DNA of 64,000 bases from Sphingobacteriales bacterium (lineage in GTDB: Bacteria > Bacteroidota > Bacteroidia > Chitinophagales > Chitinophagaceae). The translations under genes and the position numbers were made by a program. This document shows, piece after piece, positions 59,952 to 64,000 of the stretch (positions are counted from its first letter, which is position 1; every line of letters starts with the position of its first letter). The stretch covers positions 260,811-324,810 of the forward strand of contig RXJG01000005.1 in NCBI GenBank assembly GCA_003963365.1, written 5' to 3'. Under the pieces are notes generated by a model. That model ran no database searches. It worked only from the letters and a program-made list of their open reading frames with translations, and was not told the origin of the DNA.

Positions 59952-60578
59952 TCACCCTTCATTCATCAACTGCTGAAACAGATCAATATACTTTGCCACA
60001 TCATACCCATCCATCAATGCATGATGTACATGTATAGATAAAGGCATTGTTCTTTTTCCATTTTCTGCCATCATTTTACCAAATGAAATTTTGGGAATAC
60101 TATCGCCGCAAGAAAACCTCCTCGCATGGGATAAGGAAGTAAAATTGATCCAGGGAACAGAAGAATAATGAATCACATTTTCATTGGAACTTGCCGGTAC
60201 CAGCCCGGTTGTTTGCTGTACTCTTTCAATTTCTTTTTGTGCTTCCAATGCAAATTGATCAAAGTCCTCATAATAATCCATATAAGAAAAACCAAAAGTC
60301 CCGTCCGGCCGGTTAATAGTTGGGGAGGCATTTACTTTATCATAAACAATCACTTCATTATTATCAATGCGGTAACCAAAAGGCTCCAGCTGGTTGGCCG
60401 CTTTTAATGATCTGTGTAAATAATATAAAAAGAAGGAAGCATCAGTTGCTTTAGCAATTTCATAAGCAACCGTACAATCAATGGTTACTGTAACGCCAAA
60501 AAAAGGTTCTTCAAACTGTTTAAAAAAATAAAACTGGCTTTTTCGGTTCCAGTTTTCAATATTCATTTTTTTATTCAT
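59952..60578 (-). CDS. Chloramphenicol acetyltransferase-fold acyltransferase
   Basis: 208 residues. HVHHALMDGYDVAKYIDLFQ contains the HHxxxDG active site with the catalytic histidine, and FGVTVTIDCTVAYEIAKA and IPKISFGKM are typical CAT trimer segments. CAT-like genes are common on Bacteroidota chromosomes and are often not resistance genes, so I do not infer drug resistance. Start and upstream stop overlap (ATGA) with the HAD gene, so the two are translationally coupled. Confidence 0.85.
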   Translation of the reverse strand: MNKKMNIENWNRKSQFYFFKQFEEPFFGVTVTIDCTVAYEIAKATDASFFLYYLHRSLKAANQLEPFGYRIDNNEVIVYDKVNASPTINRPDGTFGFSYMDYYEDFDQFALEAQKEIERVQQTTGLVPASSNENVIHYSSVPWINFTSLSHARRFSCGDSIPKISFGKMMAENGKRTMPLSIHVHHALMDGYDVAKYIDLFQQLMNEG

Positions 60579-61264
60579 GGCAGCAGGAATGGAATAATTT
60601 CTTTTATATGGTGAACGTGTTTAAATTTTTCGTGTTCAATTTTTACATCCACCACTTCCATAGCCCAGGTAATATGATAGGGTACATGATAGCCATATCC
60701 GCCCATATTCAGTACCGGCAATATATCTGACTTTAATGAATTACCCACCATTAAAAATTCTTCTGGTTTAATATCGAGGTGACGAATTAATTTTTGATAA
60801 TCAGTTTCCTGTTTATCACTCATTATTTCAATATGGTGAAAGAAATGTTCAAGTCCTGATTTTTTTAGTTTTCTTTCCTGGTCAAGCAGATCACCTTTAG
60901 TTGCCACTACTAAACGATATTTACGCTTCAGTAAATGCAGTGTTTCTTCCACTCCTTCCAGTAATTCAATTGGCTTTTCTAATAAATCCTTACCATATTG
61001 AATTGCTTTTTCAATTATATCCAGGCTGGCTGTTTTTTCAGAAACCCGCAAAGCAGTTTCAATCATTGATAAAATAAATCCTTTTACACCGTAACCGTAT
61101 AATGAAATATTCTGCATTTCCGTTTGCAGTAATTCACGGGCCACTGTATGTTGTGGCAAGTATTCTTCCAGCAATGCACAAAACTTATCTTCTGTTTCCC
61201 TGAAATAAGGTTCGTTTACCCAAAGCGTATCATCTGCATCAAAAGCAATTATTTTAATATCCAT
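60575..61264 (-). CDS. HAD family hydrolase
   Basis: 229 residues from the ATG at 61264 (MDIKIIAFDADDTLW). Nucleophile D9 and acid D11 lie in FDADDT, motif II in VVATKGD, the motif III lysine before SGLEHFFHHIEIMS and motif IV in FLMVGNSLKSDILP. It has a C1 cap typical of phosphatases. The substrate is unknown. The final ATGA overlaps the CAT-like start, so the pair forms a coupled operon read from a promoter shared with the nitrilase gap. Confidence 0.85.
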   Translation of the reverse strand: MDIKIIAFDADDTLWVNEPYFRETEDKFCALLEEYLPQHTVARELLQTEMQNISLYGYGVKGFILSMIETALRVSEKTASLDIIEKAIQYGKDLLEKPIELLEGVEETLHLLKRKYRLVVATKGDLLDQERKLKKSGLEHFFHHIEIMSDKQETDYQKLIRHLDIKPEEFLMVGNSLKSDILPVLNMGGYGYHVPYHITWAMEVVDVKIEHEKFKHVHHIKEIIPFLLP

Positions 61265-61267
61265 AAT

Positions 61268-61275
61268 CAAATATA
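61268..61275 (-). promoter_or_regulatory. Candidate -7 box for the HAD/CAT operon
   Basis: TATATTTG on the minus strand is an exact TAnnTTTG match ending 3 nt before the ATG at 61264. It would give a leaderless or nearly leaderless RNA. Confidence 0.35.
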
Positions 61276-61314
61276 CTATGAGTTATAATAATGATAATCC
61301 AATAACTTTACACT

Positions 61315-62103
61315 ATGTCGTCGCTTACGTTTACGTTGATTCAATCAAACCTCCATTGGGAAGACAAAGCTGCCAATATAAAAATGTGGGAAGAGAAGAT
61401 TGTATCCATGAAAGAGAAAACAGAAATAATTGTATTGCCTGAAATGTTTAACACGGGTTTCAGCATGAAGCCTGCTTTATTATCTGAAAAAATGGATGGC
61501 CCTACTGTTGAGTGGCTGAAAAAAATTGCAGCAAAGCAAAAGATCATCCTCACCGGAAGCCTGATCATTGAAGAAGAAGGGAATTATTATAATCGTTTGC
61601 TATGGGTATTGCCAAACGGACAGGTTGGCACTTATGATAAACGCCATTTGTTTGCTTATGGAACAGAAGACCAGTTTTACACACCCGGCATAAAAAGATT
61701 AATTGCTTCGGTTAAAGGATGGAAGATCAACTTACAGGTTTGTTATGATCTTCGTTTTCCTGTATGGGCAAGGCAACAGCCGCAGGAAAATCCGGAATAT
61801 GATGTACTGATTTATGTAGCGAACTGGCCCGAAAGAAGAAACACAGCATGGAAAACTTTGCTAAGAGCAAGAGCTATCGAAAACCAATGTTATGTAATAG
61901 GTGTTAACCGGGTAGGCAATGATGGCAATCAAATTTATCACAGCGGCGATTCAATGGTAATTGATCCTTTGGGAGAAATACTTTATCATAAGGAACATGA
62001 GGAAGATATTTTTACAATTACATTATCTAATGACAAACTGGAAGAAGTAAGAAAAAAATTTCCTTTTTGGAAAGATGCAGATGAGTTTAACATTCTAACT
62101 TAA
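61315..62103 (+). CDS. Nitrilase-superfamily amidohydrolase (YafV/omega-amidase-like)
   Basis: 262 residues. The Glu-Lys-Cys triad is complete: E43 in VLPEMFNTGF, K109 in TYDKRHLF and C143 in LQVCYDLRFP. It belongs to the carbon-nitrogen hydrolase fold closest to YafV/Nit2, which hydrolyse alpha-keto-glutaramate or -succinamate; that substrate is inferred. Cytoplasmic. nagA follows 7 nt later, so the two are cotranscribed. Confidence 0.88.
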   Translation: MSSLTFTLIQSNLHWEDKAANIKMWEEKIVSMKEKTEIIVLPEMFNTGFSMKPALLSEKMDGPTVEWLKKIAAKQKIILTGSLIIEEEGNYYNRLLWVLPNGQVGTYDKRHLFAYGTEDQFYTPGIKRLIASVKGWKINLQVCYDLRFPVWARQQPQENPEYDVLIYVANWPERRNTAWKTLLRARAIENQCYVIGVNRVGNDGNQIYHSGDSMVIDPLGEILYHKEHEEDIFTITLSNDKLEEVRKKFPFWKDADEFNILT

Positions 62104-62110
62104 TTACCGG

Positions 62111-63229
62111 ATGAAAATATTTAAAAACGCCAGGATATTTAACGGAGACAGCTTTCTTGAAAATAAATCACTTTTGGTTGATGATGGAAAGTTTATTGCT
62201 GTTGCCAATGGCAATAGCTTTTCCGGATTAGGGGTGTTTGACATGAAACAGCAACTGATTGTGCCTGCTTTTATTGATGCCCAGATTTATGGAGGTAATC
62301 AATATTTTTTTGGCGAATTCCCTTCAGTAAAAGCATTAGAGGCCACATACCAGTATTGTACAAAAGGAGGGGCGTTGCATTTTGTTCCCACCATCGCCAC
62401 CAATAGTTTGGAGATCATGTTACAGGGTATTGAAGCAGTGAAAGAATACTGGGCACAGGGAAGGAAAGGTGTACTGGGCTTACACCTGGAAGGGCCTTAT
62501 ATTAATGAGTCAAAACGTGGAGCACACCTAAAACAGTACGTCCGCAAGCCTGAGTTGGATGAAGTAAAACTGCTGATCAGTAAAGGAAAGGGAATTATTA
62601 AGATGATGACTTTGGCGCCGGAGGTTTGCAATAAAGAAATCATTAAACTGCTGCAGAAAAATAATATCATTATTTCAGCCGGTCATTCCAATGCTACTTA
62701 TTCAGAAGCAATGAAAGCTTTTGATGAAGGAATAAATATAGCCACTCATTTATACAATGCCATGTCTGCCCTCAATCACCGGGAGCCGGGAATGGTGGGG
62801 GCTATTTTTGATTCCGGAAAAGTGCAGGTAAGTTTAGTGGCCGATGGTCATCATGTTGATTATGCTGCTATCCGGATTGCTAAAAGATTACTGGCTGATA
62901 AATTATTTTTAATAACCGATGCTGTTACAGAAAACAAAGAAGGCTATTACCGTCACCAGTTAAGTGGTGATAAATATGTAATGCCCGATGGCACTTTATC
63001 CGGTTCATCACTAACCATGCTGCAGGCGGTAAAAAATTCTATTCAGTATGCTGACATCAGTTTAGCAGAAGCATTAAAAATGGCTTCCTTATATCCTGCA
63101 CGAGTACTGGGAATAGACCATCATAAAGGGAAAATTGAAAAAAATTATGATGCTGATTTTTTAGTGCTGGATGATGAACTGAATATACAATTCATCTATC
63201 GGGGCGGTGAGCTTATTGATGTTGCTTAA
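62111..63229 (+). CDS. nagA: N-acetylglucosamine-6-phosphate deacetylase
   Basis: 372 residues. HLEGPYINESKRGAH (metal ligand E127), ISAGHSNATYSEAM, THLYNAMSALNHREPG and LFLITDAVTE carry the ligands and the catalytic Asp. As in E. coli NagA the first HxH of the family is replaced (FIDAQIYGG). It deacetylates GlcNAc-6-P to glucosamine-6-P in the cytoplasm, for cell-wall recycling or chitin use. Its last 17 nt overlap the 3' end of the S41 gene on the other strand. Confidence 0.93.
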   Translation: MKIFKNARIFNGDSFLENKSLLVDDGKFIAVANGNSFSGLGVFDMKQQLIVPAFIDAQIYGGNQYFFGEFPSVKALEATYQYCTKGGALHFVPTIATNSLEIMLQGIEAVKEYWAQGRKGVLGLHLEGPYINESKRGAHLKQYVRKPELDEVKLLISKGKGIIKMMTLAPEVCNKEIIKLLQKNNIIISAGHSNATYSEAMKAFDEGINIATHLYNAMSALNHREPGMVGAIFDSGKVQVSLVADGHHVDYAAIRIAKRLLADKLFLITDAVTENKEGYYRHQLSGDKYVMPDGTLSGSSLTMLQAVKNSIQYADISLAEALKMASLYPARVLGIDHHKGKIEKNYDADFLVLDDELNIQFIYRGGELIDVA

Positions 63230-64000
63230 CCAGTTCTTTTACTTTCTCAATCTTGGGATCGATATTCAGCATGATGGTTTTTGCGGTGGGTGCCACTTCT
63301 ATATCTGGTTTTACTCCATGACCATCTTTTATATGCAAAACATTATTCACAATCCGGAACAAAGGGAGTCTTACCCGTATAAAAGTATTCGGCAAAATAA
63401 TATCGGGAATAAACACGCCATTATTTCCATAGTAACCACCACCGGTTTCTTCCCCTACCACCGTTACATTGGATTGCCCTTTTAATGAAGCAACAAAAAG
63501 AGAGGCTGCTGAAAAAGTATTACCACCTGTTACAATATAAATGTGGCCATTAAAATGATATTTGTCTTTTAAAGGGTAGATCCTGTTTTCATAATAACGA
63601 AAATGATAATTTCCATCATTGCCTTTTTTAGCAAACCACCATAAACCAAGATTATAAAGGAGTCGTTGCTTTACATAACCCGGGGCAGTCAGTTTCTTTT
63701 TGGGCGTCACTACCGAATCCATAAAACTAAATGGTGCTTCTTTCAAAAATTTGGCAAGATAAATTGACTTGTTAATTAATCCTCCTCCATTCAACCGCAT
63801 ATCCAGTACAATGTTTTTAATTTTTAACCGGTCAATTTTTTTAAACGCCTTTTTTATCAACCGCTTTTTTAAATGACTGCCGAAGTTATTTACATTGAGC
63901 ACTGCCAACCTGTTAGTACTGTCAATAAAAAATGAAAAAGTCTGTTGTTGTTTTTCTTTTCTTATCTCTCGTCTCGTTCTTTCCACTAAAGGAACTATTT
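63213..64000 (-). CDS. S41 family peptidase, partial (3' part; 5' end beyond the window)
   Basis: At least 262 codons, open to the window edge. NIVLDMRLNGGGLINKSIYL and YIVTGGNTFSAASLFVASL form the tail-specific-protease core; the serine in NTFSAAS is the nucleophile. NVTVVGEETGGGYYGNNGV completes it. The visible N-terminal part is KEKQQQTFSFFIDSTNRLAV with no PDZ domain in view. It is likely an exported C-terminal-processing-type protease, although the signal peptide is not visible here. Confidence 0.8.
   Translation of the reverse strand, partial: IVPLVERTRREIRKEKQQQTFSFFIDSTNRLAVLNVNNFGSHLKKRLIKKAFKKIDRLKIKNIVLDMRLNGGGLINKSIYLAKFLKEAPFSFMDSVVTPKKKLTAPGYVKQRLLYNLGLWWFAKKGNDGNYHFRYYENRIYPLKDKYHFNGHIYIVTGGNTFSAASLFVASLKGQSNVTVVGEETGGGYYGNNGVFIPDIILPNTFIRVRLPLFRIVNNVLHIKDGHGVKPDIEVAPTAKTIMLNIDPKIEKVKELVKQHQ

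Noticed and set aside
59952-60578. CAT-like gene as an antibiotic-resistance determinant
   Set aside because: The HHxxxDG site is present, but such genes are chromosomal and common in Bacteroidota; no resistance context, mobile element or attachment site is near.

Overview
The window looks like ordinary chromosome from a member of the Bacteroidota, most likely the Chitinophagaceae or a close relative. This rests on gene content (a DUF5606 protein, an SDR-type mannonate oxidoreductase inside a uronate operon, large secreted VPS10/BNR-propeller proteins, a DUF2330 protein, a deoxyhypusine-synthase-like protein), on AT-rich DNA, on weak or absent Shine-Dalgarno sequences, and on several TAnnTTTG boxes just upstream of genes. 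I see no phage, insertion sequence, CRISPR array, rRNA or tRNA.

Layout. 0-5 kb: lytic transglycosylase, radical SAM/SPASM protein, a small orphan ORF in an irregular stretch, an alpha/beta hydrolase and an HGSNAT-like membrane acyltransferase. 5-13 kb: a deoxyhypusine-synthase-like gene faces away from a complete six-gene hexuronate operon (SDR, uxuA, uxaC, kdgK, eda, exuT-like). This operon can take glucuronate or galacturonate through KDG and KDPG to pyruvate and glyceraldehyde-3-phosphate, provided the SDR covers both reductase roles. 13-22.9 kb: oligoendopeptidase F, DUF5606, an ECF sigma / small membrane protein / Spy-like triad, DUF2330 plus an RnfD/NqrB-like membrane protein, a POTRA-barrel outer-membrane protein, and three small stand-alone proteins (VOC, TfoX-N, DUF1801). 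23-33 kb: two related secreted VPS10/BNR proteins bracket a PfkB-type kinase, a lipoprotein amidohydrolase, and an overlapping truncated-hemoglobin/DsbA pair. 33-51 kb: a wrecked purU, DUF1801/YdeI, polA, an esterase, a secreted WD40-caspase protein, uvrB, an M28 peptidase, GNAT, mgsA, recA, an endonuclease III, a DinB-like protein and adk. 51-64 kb: msrB, a third VPS10/BNR protein, a 1070-residue surface protein, recX, an LpxR-like protein, a CAT-like/HAD coupled pair, nitrilase and nagA, and the 3' part of an S41 protease that runs off the end.

Most genes are short transcription units separated by good intrinsic terminators, many of which I could draw. Several intergenic gaps hold degenerate direct-repeat or palindromic elements. 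One of these supplies the last codons of the truncated hemoglobin gene.

The observation I would chase first is the 1070-residue surface protein at 55180-58392. It carries a full match to the tyrosine-kinase active-site signature and, 520 residues later, a kinase-like GPVKWMAPEAL peptide, but no recognisable kinase domain. Second is a purU gene that keeps its N-terminal ACT segment and its extreme C-terminus but has lost the catalytic middle. The WD40-caspase protein, the sigma/Spy triad and the DUF2330-RnfD-like pair are also worth attention.
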